Part shown: positions 50,730 through 59,819 of the stretch, piece after piece
Layout of the letters: every line of letters starts with the position of its first letter
Numbering within the stretch: position 1 is the stretch's first letter
DNA from: Oleispirillum sp963678075
Lineage (GTDB): Bacteria > Pseudomonadota > Alphaproteobacteria > Rhodospirillales > Rhodospirillaceae
NCBI GenBank assembly: GCA_963678075.2
Contig: CAXXPK010000001.1
Location: forward strand, 62,001 to 126,000
Length of the DNA: 64,000 bases
Direction: 5' to 3'
Translations under genes and position numbers: made by a program
Notes under the pieces: model-generated
Seen by the model: the letters and a program-made list of their open reading frames with translations, nothing else
What the model was told of the DNA's origin: nothing
Database searches by the model: none

Positions 50730-51815
50730 ATGGCCGATGTACGTATCGCGGGTCTTGAAAAGCGGTATGCCGATCATGTCGTGTTGTCCGGTCTCGACCT
50801 GACGGTCGCCGATGGCGAATGTTTTACCCTGCTGGGTCCTTCGGGGTGCGGAAAGACGGTGCTTCTTCGCTTGATTGCTGGATTTGAAGCCCCTGGCGCC
50901 GGAACCATCGCGATCGGCGATGCCATGGTCGCCGATGCCGTGGCCGAGACCATGATTCCGCCGAACGAGCGTGGCCTGGGCATGGTCTTTCAGGATTATG
51001 CGGTGTGGCCGCATATGAATGTCGCCGACAATGTCTCTTACCCGCTGAAGCTGGCCGAGGTCCCGGTGCCGGAACGGCGCGCGCGGACTCAGGCGGCGGT
51101 GGAAATGGTGGGGTTGGGCGGGCTGGAGGCGCGTCTGCCCTCGGAGTTGTCGGGCGGTCAGCAACAGCGCGTGGCGTTGGCTCGCGCCTTTGTCTCGGAA
51201 CCCCAGCTGCTACTGCTGGATGAGCCCCTGAACAATCTGGACGCCAATTTGCGCGAGGAAATGCGTTTCGAAATCAAGGCGCTGCAGAAGAAGTTGGGGG
51301 TTACCGTGTTCTACGTCACCCACGACCAGGAAATTGCCTTGGGAATTTCCGATCGTCTGGCGGTGATGGACGATACCGGCCGCCTGCGGCAGATCGGCAC
51401 GCCCGAGGAGATTTACGAACGTCCGGCGGATGCCTTCGTCCTCAGTTTTCTGGGGGTGTCGAATTTCCTGCCGCTGATGAAGGGGGACGACGGCTGGTTG
51501 GCGGGGAAGCAACGCGTGCCGTGGACGGGGGCCTCCCCCGCCCTTGACGGCGACGCGGCGTGCGCCGGTTTTCGCCCCAGCGACGTGGTGTTGTCGCGCG
51601 ATGGCGCCGGGCTGGACGGCCGGGTACAGCGCGCTAGTTTCCTGGGCTCCACCATGGATTACCTGATCGACGTCGCGGGGACCCCGGTGCGTGCCGCGCT
51701 GCCCAGTCATGAGTGCCTGGAAAAAGGCCTGATGTTCGCGGAGGGCGAGAGCTGTCGCATCTCCCTGGCCGATGTCCACTGGTTTCCCGAAGGCCAAGCG
51801 GAGAGTACCCGATGA
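50730..51815 (+). CDS. ABC transporter ATPase, first copy
   Basis: A 361-residue importer ATPase of the PotA/FbpC class. Walker A is GPSGCGKTVLL, Q-loop MVFQDYAVWPH, signature ELSGGQQQRVALARAF, Walker B LLLLDEPLNNLDANLRE, switch His FYVTHDQE. The C-terminal TOBE region is shorter than usual and contains FRPSDVVLSRDGAGLDGRVQ. In LDEPLNNLD the usual SALD is replaced by NNLD. Its stop overlaps the permease start (ATGA). It is clearly different from the second ATPase of the operon, so both may form a heterodimer or serve alternative states. Confidence 0.92.
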   Translation: MADVRIAGLEKRYADHVVLSGLDLTVADGECFTLLGPSGCGKTVLLRLIAGFEAPGAGTIAIGDAMVADAVAETMIPPNERGLGMVFQDYAVWPHMNVADNVSYPLKLAEVPVPERRARTQAAVEMVGLGGLEARLPSELSGGQQQRVALARAFVSEPQLLLLDEPLNNLDANLREEMRFEIKALQKKLGVTVFYVTHDQEIALGISDRLAVMDDTGRLRQIGTPEEIYERPADAFVLSFLGVSNFLPLMKGDDGWLAGKQRVPWTGASPALDGDAACAGFRPSDVVLSRDGAGLDGRVQRASFLGSTMDYLIDVAGTPVRAALPSHECLEKGLMFAEGESCRISLADVHWFPEGQAESTR

Positions 51816-53509
51816 CCACCGTCGTTCCCGCCCAGCCGCGTTTCGGCACGGCGCAGATTCTTTTCGGCCTGTCGGTGGCGATTCTGGTGATCGTCGTCGC
51901 GGTGCCGGTTTTGTTGATTTTCTTCAACGCGTTCTGGGTTAATGGCGCCTTCAACGTCATTGACGTGGTGCGGGTGCTCAGCCAGCACGAAACCTATCAG
52001 GCGTTGCTCAATTCGCTGATTCTGGCCTCGGGTGTCACCGTGACCGGCACCATCGTCGGCACCTTTTTCGCCTGGCTGGTGACGCGCACCGATCTGCCGT
52101 TCAAGGGAACCATGAAGGTGCTGTTCCTGGTGCCGTTCATGCTGCCCTCGTTCATCGGCGCGCTGGCCTGGAAGATGCTGCTGTCGCCGCGATCGGGCTA
52201 CATCAACCGGATGTTCATGGACGTCTTCGGCCTGGATGGGCCGGTCTTCGACATTTACACCTATGGCGGCATCATCCTGGTCGAGACGATGTACCTGTTT
52301 CCCTTCGTCTTCATCCAGGTTGCCGGAGCCTTGGAGCGGATGGACCCGACCTTGGAGGAGTCCGCCCGCATTTCCGGCGCCGATTTGTTCACCATCACGC
52401 GGAAGATCACCATCCCGCTGGTGATGCCGTCGATCCTGTCGGGATCGCTGTTGATCATGCTCTACTCGATGGCCCACTTCGGGACCGTCGCGGTGCTGGG
52501 CATCGAGGTCGGCATCTACAACATTCCGACCCTGATCTATGAAAAGATCCACCAAAGCGCGGGCAGTTTCGCCTCGATCCGCACCGGCACCGTGCTGGCG
52601 TCCGTGTTGGTGGTCACCGCCGCCTTCATCATGTGGCTTCAGAACAAGGTGCTGTCCCGCGGGCGGTACCAGATCATCGCGGGCAAAAGCTTTCGTCCGA
52701 CGCAGTTGAAACTGCGCGGCCTGCGGATCCCGTTGCTGGTGTTCTGCATCGCCTATATCGGCATCACCATCGTGTTGCCGACGGCGACCATCTTCATGGT
52801 CGGGGCCTTGAAGACCTATGGCCTGCCGTTCACCGTCGAGAACATGACCCTCTATAACTACAAGTTCATCCTGTTCGACTGGCAGCTGACCCGCGACGCC
52901 ATCCGGAACAGCGTCAGTTTGGGCTTCGTGGCGGCCCTGATCACCATGTTCGCGGGCGTCATCATCAGCTATGTCATCGTCAAGATGAAGGTGCGCGGCA
53001 AGGGCATCCTGGAGTTCCTGGGGATGCTGCCGTTCTCGGTTCCCGGGTCGGTGATCGCGCTGGGCGTGATTTTGGCGTGGAGCGGCAAGTTCGGTATCAA
53101 CATCTACAACACCGTGTGGATCATCCTGGTCGCCTATATCGCCCGCTACATGGCCTTTTCGTTGAAGGCCAACTCGGCGGCGCTGGAACAGGTTCATGAC
53201 TCCCTGGTCGAGGCGGCGCGGGCCTCGGGCGCCACCATGTGGCAGGCGTTGAAGGATATCGTGGTGCCGCTAGTGCGTCCCGGCATGCTGGCGGCGTTCT
53301 TTCTGATCTTCCTGCCGGCGCTGCGCGAATTGACGGTTTCGGTGCTGTTGTATGGGCCGACGACGAGAACCATCGGGGTGGCGATCTATACCCTGAACGA
53401 GGATGGAGAGACGGTCTATTCGGCGGCTTTGGCCGGGATCGCGCTGATCATCATCGTCTTCGGCGAAAGCGTCATCAAGCGCCTGTTCAAAGTTGCGCGG
53501 AGGGGATAG
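51812..53509 (+). CDS. ABC transporter permease, double-domain (FbpB type)
   Basis: A 565-residue membrane protein with about 12 helices and two binding-protein-dependent transport domains. EAA loops are seen in each half: LEESARISGADLFTITRKIT near residue 190 and LVEAARASGATMWQALKDIV near residue 470. PFMLPSFIGALAWKMLLSP and LPFSVPGSVIALGVILAW are typical FbpB segments. The ATG overlaps the upstream stop, giving translational coupling. The frame is complete with no gaps. Confidence 0.93.
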   Translation: MTTVVPAQPRFGTAQILFGLSVAILVIVVAVPVLLIFFNAFWVNGAFNVIDVVRVLSQHETYQALLNSLILASGVTVTGTIVGTFFAWLVTRTDLPFKGTMKVLFLVPFMLPSFIGALAWKMLLSPRSGYINRMFMDVFGLDGPVFDIYTYGGIILVETMYLFPFVFIQVAGALERMDPTLEESARISGADLFTITRKITIPLVMPSILSGSLLIMLYSMAHFGTVAVLGIEVGIYNIPTLIYEKIHQSAGSFASIRTGTVLASVLVVTAAFIMWLQNKVLSRGRYQIIAGKSFRPTQLKLRGLRIPLLVFCIAYIGITIVLPTATIFMVGALKTYGLPFTVENMTLYNYKFILFDWQLTRDAIRNSVSLGFVAALITMFAGVIISYVIVKMKVRGKGILEFLGMLPFSVPGSVIALGVILAWSGKFGINIYNTVWIILVAYIARYMAFSLKANSAALEQVHDSLVEAARASGATMWQALKDIVVPLVRPGMLAAFFLIFLPALRELTVSVLLYGPTTRTIGVAIYTLNEDGETVYSAALAGIALIIIVFGESVIKRLFKVARRG

Positions 53510-53513
53510 TTCC

Positions 53514-54569
53514 ATGGCCTGCATCGAACTTAACGACGTGACCAAGCGCTTCGGCAAGGTGACCGCCGTGGATCGCCTGAACCTCTCGATCGAGCAGGGC
53601 GAGTGCGTCGCCATGCTGGGGCCGTCGGGGTGCGGCAAGACCACCACGCTCCGCATGGTGGCGGGCTTCGAGGATCTGGACGACGGCGAGATTCGGGTCG
53701 GCGAACGGATCATCTCGTCGCGGAAGGCGCGCTTCTATCTGCCGCCGGAGAATCGCAACTTCGGCATGGTGTTTCAGGCCTTCGCGGTGTGGCCGCACCT
53801 GTCGGTGTTCGAAAACGTCGCCTTCCCCTTGCGTATCCGCAAATTGCCGAAGGCCGAGGTGCAGGCGCGTACCGAAGAGGCGTTGAAGCACACCAACCTG
53901 TGGTCGGTGGCGGACGGTTCGCCGGACGATCTGTCGGGCGGCGGCAAGCAACGGGTGGCCTTGGCCCGTGCGCTGGCGATCCGTCCCGACGTGATGCTGT
54001 TGGACGAGCCGCTGTCTTCCCTAGACCCCCATTTCCGCGAGGAAATGCGTTTCGAGATCAAGGATCTGCAACGTCGTTTCCACCATTCGATCCTGTACGT
54101 CACGCACGACCAGTCGGAGGCGATGGCGCTGTCGGATCGTATTCTGGTGATGAAGGCGGGGGTGGTGCAGCAGGTCGGTTCGCCGCTGGAAATCTATGGT
54201 GCGCCTGCCAATCGCTTCGTCTTCGAATTCATCGGGTTGTCGTCGTTCCTGAAGGTCGGGTTGCGCGACGGCAAGATGGAGGTCGGGGGCGCGTCCTATG
54301 ATCCGCCGTCGCCGCCGCCGTCGAACCTGATCGCTGCGGGCGGTGCCTGGCTGGCGGCGCGCCCCAACGAGATAGCCTTCACCTCCGAGGGCGGGGCGGC
54401 CTGCACGGTGGCGCGCAAGGCCTGTCTGGGGGAGGTGATCGATTATCGCGTGCGGGTCGGCGCGGTCGAGGTGCGGGTGCAAAAGACCCGGCACGACCCC
54501 GGTCCGGCGGAGGGCGAGGCCTGCGGCCTGATCTTCGCGCGGCCGCGCTGGTATCCGCTGGAAGACTGA
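53514..54569 (+). CDS. ABC transporter ATPase, second copy
   Basis: A 351-residue importer ATPase. Walker A is GPSGCGKTTTLRMV, Q-loop MVFQAFAVWPHLSVFENVAF, Walker B VMLLDEPLSSLDPHFREEMR, switch His LYVTHDQSEA. The signature is DDLSGGGKQRVALARAL, with GGK where most importers have GGQQ; the consensus Gln is thus Lys. The C-terminal TOBE part includes LAARPNEIAFTSEG and YRVRVGAVEVRVQ. GGAGGGGATAGTTCC precedes the ATG. The gene ends the operon, followed by a strong hairpin terminator. Confidence 0.92.
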   Translation: MACIELNDVTKRFGKVTAVDRLNLSIEQGECVAMLGPSGCGKTTTLRMVAGFEDLDDGEIRVGERIISSRKARFYLPPENRNFGMVFQAFAVWPHLSVFENVAFPLRIRKLPKAEVQARTEEALKHTNLWSVADGSPDDLSGGGKQRVALARALAIRPDVMLLDEPLSSLDPHFREEMRFEIKDLQRRFHHSILYVTHDQSEAMALSDRILVMKAGVVQQVGSPLEIYGAPANRFVFEFIGLSSFLKVGLRDGKMEVGGASYDPPSPPPSNLIAAGGAWLAARPNEIAFTSEGGAACTVARKACLGEVIDYRVRVGAVEVRVQKTRHDPGPAEGEACGLIFARPRWYPLED

Positions 54570-54591
54570 ATCGGCGCCGATCGACAGGTCG

Positions 54592-54624
54592 AAAGCCCCC
54601 ACGCTTCTGTGTGGGGGCTTTTCT
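54592..54624 (+). terminator. intrinsic terminator of the ABC operon
   Basis: AAAGCCCCCAC and GTGGGGGCTTT form a perfect 11-bp stem with an 8-base loop (GCTTCTGT), followed by a short T-rich tail (TTTCTCT). It lies 23 bp after the last ATPase gene. Confidence 0.85.
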
Positions 54625-54762
54625 CTGTGTGCCATGGCCTGCAATGAATCGCTTAAATATGTGACGGCGCGCATTGGCTTTCGACTTTCCAAGGCCAAGA
54701 TGGAGGGTATGGGTGAAGCGGCGCGACAAAGCGCGCGTAAATTCTCGGGGTGTAATGAACGA

Positions 54763-55730
54763 ATGAAAAACATGTTACGTCTTTCGGTTGTCCAGAAGGT
54801 CACTTTTGGGGCGCTTTCGGCTTTGTTGACGATGGCCGCCGCGCTTCTGGGCGTGACGGTGTGGGTGGTGAATGGCGATCTTGAAAGACAGGCGCAGGAG
54901 CGGCAGGAAAGCGCGATGCGCGTCGCTTGGCACGTGCTGTCGGCGGCGGGGTCTCCCTTCACGCTGGAGGGTGGCACGATCCATGCGGGGACGACCCCTT
55001 TGAACGGAACGACCGGCGTCGTCGATGGCGTCAAGGCGCTGGTCGGCGGAACCGCGACGATCTTCGCGGGAGACGTGCGGGTCGCCACCAACGTGATGAA
55101 GGCGGACGGCAGCCGTGCGGTTGGGACCAAGCTGGCGGCGGGCGCGGCCCATGACGCGGTTCTGAAAGAGGGCAAACCCTATCGTGGAACCGCCAACATT
55201 CTGGGCGAGCCGTTCTTCACCGCCCATGACCTGATCAAGGATGCCTCGGGCAAGGTGATCGGCGTGCTGTATACCGGCCTTAGCCAAAAGGAAACCCACG
55301 CCGTGGTCGCTTCGCTGACCCGTTCGGTGGTGATGGCGGGCGGCGTGGTTCTAGTGACGATGGGGATATTGATCTTCCTGATTCTGCGCAAGAGCCTGCG
55401 CCCGATCAGTGGCATGTCGGAAGCGACGCGCCATTTGGCCAACGGTGATCTGGAGATCGAAATCGCCGGGTATGGTCGTGCCGACGAAATCGGGCGGATG
55501 GCCGAGGCGCTGGAAGTCTTCCGCGAGAAGCTGCTCCGCAACCGCGAGATGGAGGAAGCGCAGAAGAACTTGGCCGAACTTTCCAGAAAGGCGGTTCTGG
55601 ATGCGGTACGCGGCATGGCGACGGCGGTCGGCACCGAAACCGATACCGCAGTGGAAAACGTTTCGTCGCGGGCCGAAACCATGAATGGCGGCGTCGCCCA
55701 TCTGGATTCCCTGGTGCAGATGACCAGGGC
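54763..55730 (+). pseudogene. methyl-accepting chemotaxis protein, truncated before the signalling domain
   Basis: The sensor half is complete: a first membrane helix (FGALSALLTMAAALLGVTVW), a periplasmic Cache-type domain (MRVAWHVLSAAGSPFTLEGG, ALVGGTATIFAGDVRVATNV, EPFFTAHDLIKDASGKVIGV), a second helix (VVMAGGVVLVTMGILIFLIL) and a HAMP domain (LRPISGMSEATRHLANGDLE). Sequence similarity ends at HLDSLVQMTRA; the next bases are the antisense strand of copA. The methylation helices and the hairpin that contacts CheA are missing. The frame continues meaninglessly through copA to 56514. Start 54763 is chosen over earlier Met codons because it directly precedes the first membrane helix. Confidence 0.86.
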
Positions 55731-57177
55731 GTGTCCTTCCACCGTCGCGGTCAGGCCGCCGCCCTCGATGGCGAGGAAGCCCGCGACCGGCGGCAGGTCG
55801 ATTCCCCCCGCGTGCGCCAGAATTGCCTTTGCCAACGGATGTTCGCTGCCGCTTTGCGCGGCGGCGGCCAGACGGATCATCGCGGCTTCGTCGCTGAGAG
55901 CATGGACCGCGACGACCGATGGTTTGCCTTTGGTCAGGGTGCCGGTCTTATCGAAGATCACGGTGTCGGTGGCGTCGGCGCGTTCCAGGGTCTCGATGTC
56001 GCGGATCAAGATTCCCGCTTTTGCCGCCGCGCCGGTTCCCGCGACCAGGGCGGCGGGCGTGGCCAACCCCAGGGTGCAGGGGCAGGCGATCACCAGCACC
56101 GACACCGCAGCGGCGATCGCGTGGTCCAGCGAGGCGTCCGCCAGCATCCACAGCGCGAAGGTGGCGGCGACCGCCACCACCACCGGCACGAAGACCGAGG
56201 CGATGCGATCCACCGGCCGTTGGATCGGGGCCTTGCCGCCTTGCGCCGCCGCGACCAGGGCGACGATCCGCGCCAGCGTGGTGTCGGTGCCGACGCGGGT
56301 CGCCGTCACCCGGATCAGGCCGTATCCGTTGATCGCCCCGGCGGTGACCGTGTCGCCCTTGATCTTGGGCTGGGGCAGGCTTTCGCCGGGGGTCAGGGAA
56401 TCGTCGGTTTCGGTGGAACCGTCCGCGACCACGCCGTCTACCGGAATGCGCTCGCCGGGTTTGACGACGGCGATGTCGCCGACCGCCACCAGCGCGATCG
56501 GCAGGCGCGTCTGAGCCCCGTCGCGTTCGATCCGCGCGTCTTCGGGGCGCAGCGCCATCAGGTCGCGGATCGCGGCGGTGGCGCCGCGCCGGGCGCGGTC
56601 CTCCAACCACTTGTCGAACAGCACCAGTGTGATGATCAGGGCGGCGGCCTCGAAATATAGGTGCGGATGCGCGCCTTCCGGCGCGGTCAGCAGCAGGAAC
56701 AGGCTGAACAGGAAGGCTACGTTGGTTCCCAGCGACACCAGAACGTTCATGTTGGCCGACCCGTGGACCGGCGCCCGCACCGCCCCGGCGTGAAAGCGTC
56801 ATCCGGCGATTCCTTGCACCGGGATCGCCAGCGCCAGTTGCCAAGGCGGCGGCAGGAGGCTGCCCTGCCCCAGGGCCATTGCCACCATGTTGACCAGGAA
56901 CGGTGCCGACAGGATGGCGGACAACAGCAACAACCGTCCGGCGGCGGCGTCGCGGCCGGCGGTTTCCGCCGCCGCTTCGGCGGGTGCGATTTCGGAGAGC
57001 GCTTCGAACCCGGCGGCTTTGACCGCCGCGATTAAGGCGGCGGGATCGGCGGCGGGGTATTCCACTTCGGCGGTGGCGAGAGCCAGATTGACGCGAGCGT
57101 CGCCGACCCCCGGCAATCGCCTTCAGCGCCTTTTCCACGGCGGACGCGCACCCGGCGCAGCGCATCCCCAGGAGGGT
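55731..57177 (-). pseudogene. copA: copper-exporting P-type ATPase CopA, both ends and centre damaged
   Basis: The metal-binding domain (LLGMRCAGCASAVEKALKAI) begins directly after a bioD fragment, without its own start. A one-base shift follows, then PGVGDARVNLALATAEVEYP. TGA at 56799-56801 replaces a Trp after VQGIAG. The A-domain motif reads LTPGESLPQP (TGES became PGES). The CPC site (IACPCTLGLATPAAL), phosphorylation site (VIFDKTGTLTKGKP) and SEHPLAKAI are present. The sequence ends at VEGHALVI, where it meets the antisense of the chemoreceptor. About 250 residues with the ATP-binding and last membrane segments are missing. Not functional. Confidence 0.9.
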
Positions 57178-57273
57178 CAGGCGCGCGGGCGTCGGCTCCG
57201 GGGTGAGGGGCAGGGTGCCGAGGCAGGGTACGCCGCCGAAATGCGCGATGGTGCGCGGGTTGTCGGCGCGGAT
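57178..57273 (-). pseudogene. bioD: dethiobiotin synthetase, C-terminal remnant
   Basis: About 32 codons (ADNPRTIAHFGGVPCLGTLP, then LTPEPTPARL) match the end of BioD, where the residues after the P-loop domain contact biotin precursors. It is joined in frame to bioC on one side (at YYPDAF) and to copA on the other. The P-loop and all catalytic residues are missing. The assignment rests on a short match plus its place at the end of a bioB-F-H-C cluster. Confidence 0.6.
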
Positions 57274-57885
57274 GAAGGCGTCGGGGTAATAGACCACCAT
57301 GGTCAGGGTCTCGGACACCAGGGTGGACAGCTTCAGCTCGGCGACCTACTGGGTATAGGCCTCTCCCGGCGGATAGGTCAGGGCGGCCAGCGGCCGATCC
57401 AAAGCCTCGGCATGGGCGGTGCACAGTTCGATCAGGGTGCCGGTCACCGGCACCGCGAGGGCCAGAATGCCGCCCGGCGTCACCGCCGGGGCGAAACGCT
57501 TCAGGGTTCCCGGTTGATCAGCGAACCACTGGAAGGCAAAGCTGGAGGCGATCAGGTCGAAGGCGTTGCCTTCGGCATCGAAGTCCTCGGCGTCGCCGCA
57601 CAGAAAGACGTGCGGATGCGGCCATGCGTCGCGGCAAATCCCGACCATGGCGGGGGCAAGGTCGATTCCGGCGGTCCGGGCCTTGGGGTAGCGCGCGGTC
57701 AAGCGGCGGGTCAGCGCGCCGGTGCCGCAGCCGACATCCAGAACGGTGCGTGGCGCGAAGCCGGGCGGCAGACTTTCCGTCAAATGGTGGGCGGCGGGCG
57801 CTTGCACCATCGCCCAGCCGTCGTAACTGTTGGCGGCGGCCGAAAAATTGGCGGCGACGTCGGATTTCTTGAATCGCGTGGTCAT
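57274..57885 (-). pseudogene. bioC: malonyl-ACP O-methyltransferase BioC, nonsense and 3' deletion
   Basis: BioC methylates malonyl-ACP to begin biotin synthesis. The methyltransferase fold is clear: FSAAANSYDGWAMVQAPAAH, TVLDVGCGTGALTRRLTARY (SAM-binding motif I), DLIASSFAFQWFADQPGTLK and PGGILALAVPVTGTLIELC. At YPPGEAYTQ a TAG (57346-57348) interrupts; the same frame continues VAELKLSTLVSETLTMVVYY, then jumps into bioD. The last 40-50 residues are missing. The ATG at 57885 overlaps the bioH stop. The stop alone would leave a 179-residue protein lacking the C-terminal strands. Confidence 0.87.
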
Positions 57886-58634
57886 TGCCGGTCATTCCCG
57901 GCGTGGGTGGAAACCAGGGCGCTGATGATCTCGGCGATCATTCGGGGGTGTGTCAGCGGCAGGGCGTGGCTGCCGTCGGTGATCGCCAGCACGGTGGCCT
58001 GCGGCAGGCCGCTGGCCAGTTGTTGCGCGGCATGGGCGCCGACGATGCGGTCGTCGTCGCCCTGAATTACCAGGGTCGGGGTCTTGACGCGGGGCAGTTG
58101 GCGGCGCAGGTCGGTGTCGGCGAGGGCGGCCAGTCCGGCATCCGGGGTCTTGGCATCGACATCGGCCAGAACATCGGCGGCGATGGCGGAAAGGTCAAGG
58201 CCGGTACGGTCGCCGGCCAGGGCTTCCGTCCAGAAACCGGCGATGATCGCCTTGGGGTCGCGGCGCAGGCCCTGGCGCATCGCGCGCAACGAAGTCGGGT
58301 CGGCGCCCAGGCCGGTTTCGTCGGCCAGAAGGCGCACCGGGGTGGAGACCAGCAGCAGGTCGGAGACCGCATCGGGGCGGGTCAGGGCGGCTTGTAACGC
58401 GATCTGGCCGCCCAGCGACCAACCGACCGCGATCACCGGCGCGGTCGCCATGCGTCCGGCTTGGGCGTTGGCGGTCGCGGCGGCGTGGGAAAAAGCGGCG
58501 TCAAGATCGGCGATCCCCTGCCACCAGTCGAGATGGGCGACGGGCAACGGCGGCAGTGCCGCCAGCACCGCGTTCCAGGCGCCAGAACCGGTTGACCAGC
58601 CGGAAACGAAGACGATGCCGGGGGCGCCGTTCAT
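57882..58634 (-). CDS. bioH: alpha/beta hydrolase BioH-like (pimeloyl-ACP methyl ester carboxylesterase)
   Basis: A 250-residue alpha/beta hydrolase. The nucleophile elbow is AVGWSLGGQIALQAAL (Ser in GWSLGG), the acid Asp lies in TLVIQGDDDRIVGAHAAQQL, and the His in ITDGSHALPLTHPRMIAEII. Position between bioF and bioC with 4-bp overlaps on both sides supports the BioH (or BioG/BioV-equivalent) role: releasing pimeloyl-ACP from its methyl ester. Start 58634 follows the bioF end; the frame is open 47 codons further up without similarity. With bioC broken, its substrate may no longer be made. Confidence 0.85.
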   Translation of the reverse strand: MNGAPGIVFVSGWSTGSGAWNAVLAALPPLPVAHLDWWQGIADLDAAFSHAAATANAQAGRMATAPVIAVGWSLGGQIALQAALTRPDAVSDLLLVSTPVRLLADETGLGADPTSLRAMRQGLRRDPKAIIAGFWTEALAGDRTGLDLSAIAADVLADVDAKTPDAGLAALADTDLRRQLPRVKTPTLVIQGDDDRIVGAHAAQQLASGLPQATVLAITDGSHALPLTHPRMIAEIISALVSTHAGNDRQ

Positions 58635-59797
58635 GGGATCAGACCCAGTTCGCGCCCGACCTCGGCGAAGGCCTTGGCGGCGGCTTCCAGGTCGGCGGCC
58701 TCGTGGGCGCGGGTGACGATCAGGCGCAGGCGCGCGGTCCCTGGCGGCACCGTTGGCGGGCGGATCGCGCCGCACAGGATGCAGCGATCGGCCAGACGGT
58801 TGGCGAAGTCGAGGGCGGCGTGATTGTCGCCGACCATCACCGGCAGAATCGGCGAGGACAGGGGCGGCATTGCGAACCCGGCGTCGGACAACAGTGTGTG
58901 CATGTGTTGTGTCCGGTCCATCAAATCGGCGCCAAGGGAGCCCTTGGCCTCGATGAACAGGTCAATGGCGGCGTGCGAGGCGGCGATGCAGGCGGGCGGC
59001 AGGCCGGTGGAATAGATGAAACTGCGGGCGCGGTTGACGATCAGCGCGCGCAAATCGTGGGAACAGGCGACGAAGCCGCCATAGCTGCCGAAGGCCTTGC
59101 CCATGCCGCAGGTGATGACGTCGGGGTGGAGGTCTAGGTCGGCGCACAGTCCGGCGCCGTTGGGGCCCATCACGCCGACCGCGCGGCTTTCATCGGCGAC
59201 CAGCAGCGCGCCATGGCGCCGCGCGCAGGCGGCGATGTCGGCCAGCGGCGCGATGTCGCCGTCCATGGAAAAGATCGAATCGGTGATGACGATGCGGGTT
59301 TCGCCGTCCTTGGCCGGGTGCCTAGTCAGCAAAGCGTCCAGGTGGGCGACCTCGTTGTGACGATAACGGTGCCACTTTACCCCCGCCATCAGGGCGCCGT
59401 CGATCAGGCTGGCGTGGTTCAGGCGGTCGCAGAAGATTGTCGCGTGATCTCCGGCCAGGGCCGGGATCACGCCCAGGTTGGTCAGGAAGCCGCTGCCGAA
59501 GACCAGGGCGGTTTCGGTGCCGATGAAGTCGGCAAGCGCGGTTTCCAGGCTTTCATGGATGGCCAGATGGCCGCTGGTCAGGCGCGATCCCGCCGCCGAA
59601 CAGCCCAAGGCCTCGACGGTGCGGATCGCGGCGTTCTTCAACGCGGGATGCTGCGCGAGATCTAGATAGTCGTTGGAGGAAAAATTCAGCCAGGTTTCAC
59701 CGTTGATGCGAATCCGTCCGCGATTTTCCGGCAGCGTCTTCAACTCGCGCAACAGCCCACGTTGCTTCAGATCGTTCAGGGCCTGATCCGGGGTCAT
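58631..59797 (-). CDS. bioF: 8-amino-7-oxononanoate synthase
   Basis: A 388-residue PLP enzyme that condenses pimeloyl-ACP (or CoA) with alanine. Landmarks are NFSSNDYLDLAQHPALKNAA, GSRLTSGHLAIHESLETALA, SIFSMDGDIAPLADIAACA, DESRAVGVMGPNGAG and CGMGKAFGSYGGFVACSHDL with the PLP Lys. The usual DEAHS(T)xG motif reads DESRAVGVMG here, with Ser-Arg in place of Ala-His, an unusual change at a position that stacks on the cofactor. The stop overlaps the bioH start. bioB lies 22 bp upstream. Length is normal. Confidence 0.9.
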   Translation of the reverse strand: MTPDQALNDLKQRGLLRELKTLPENRGRIRINGETWLNFSSNDYLDLAQHPALKNAAIRTVEALGCSAAGSRLTSGHLAIHESLETALADFIGTETALVFGSGFLTNLGVIPALAGDHATIFCDRLNHASLIDGALMAGVKWHRYRHNEVAHLDALLTRHPAKDGETRIVITDSIFSMDGDIAPLADIAACARRHGALLVADESRAVGVMGPNGAGLCADLDLHPDVITCGMGKAFGSYGGFVACSHDLRALIVNRARSFIYSTGLPPACIAASHAAIDLFIEAKGSLGADLMDRTQHMHTLLSDAGFAMPPLSSPILPVMVGDNHAALDFANRLADRCILCGAIRPPTVPPGTARLRLIVTRAHEAADLEAAAKAFAEVGRELGLIP

Positions 59798-59819
59798 CGG
59801 TTACGTCCCAGGGTTTCCT

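Noticed and set aside
42253..56801. TGA read as tryptophan (code 4)
   Set aside because: TGA is the normal stop in gltD, rfbA and others, and intact genes use TGG for Trp; the two TGA sites lie in genes with several other lesions.
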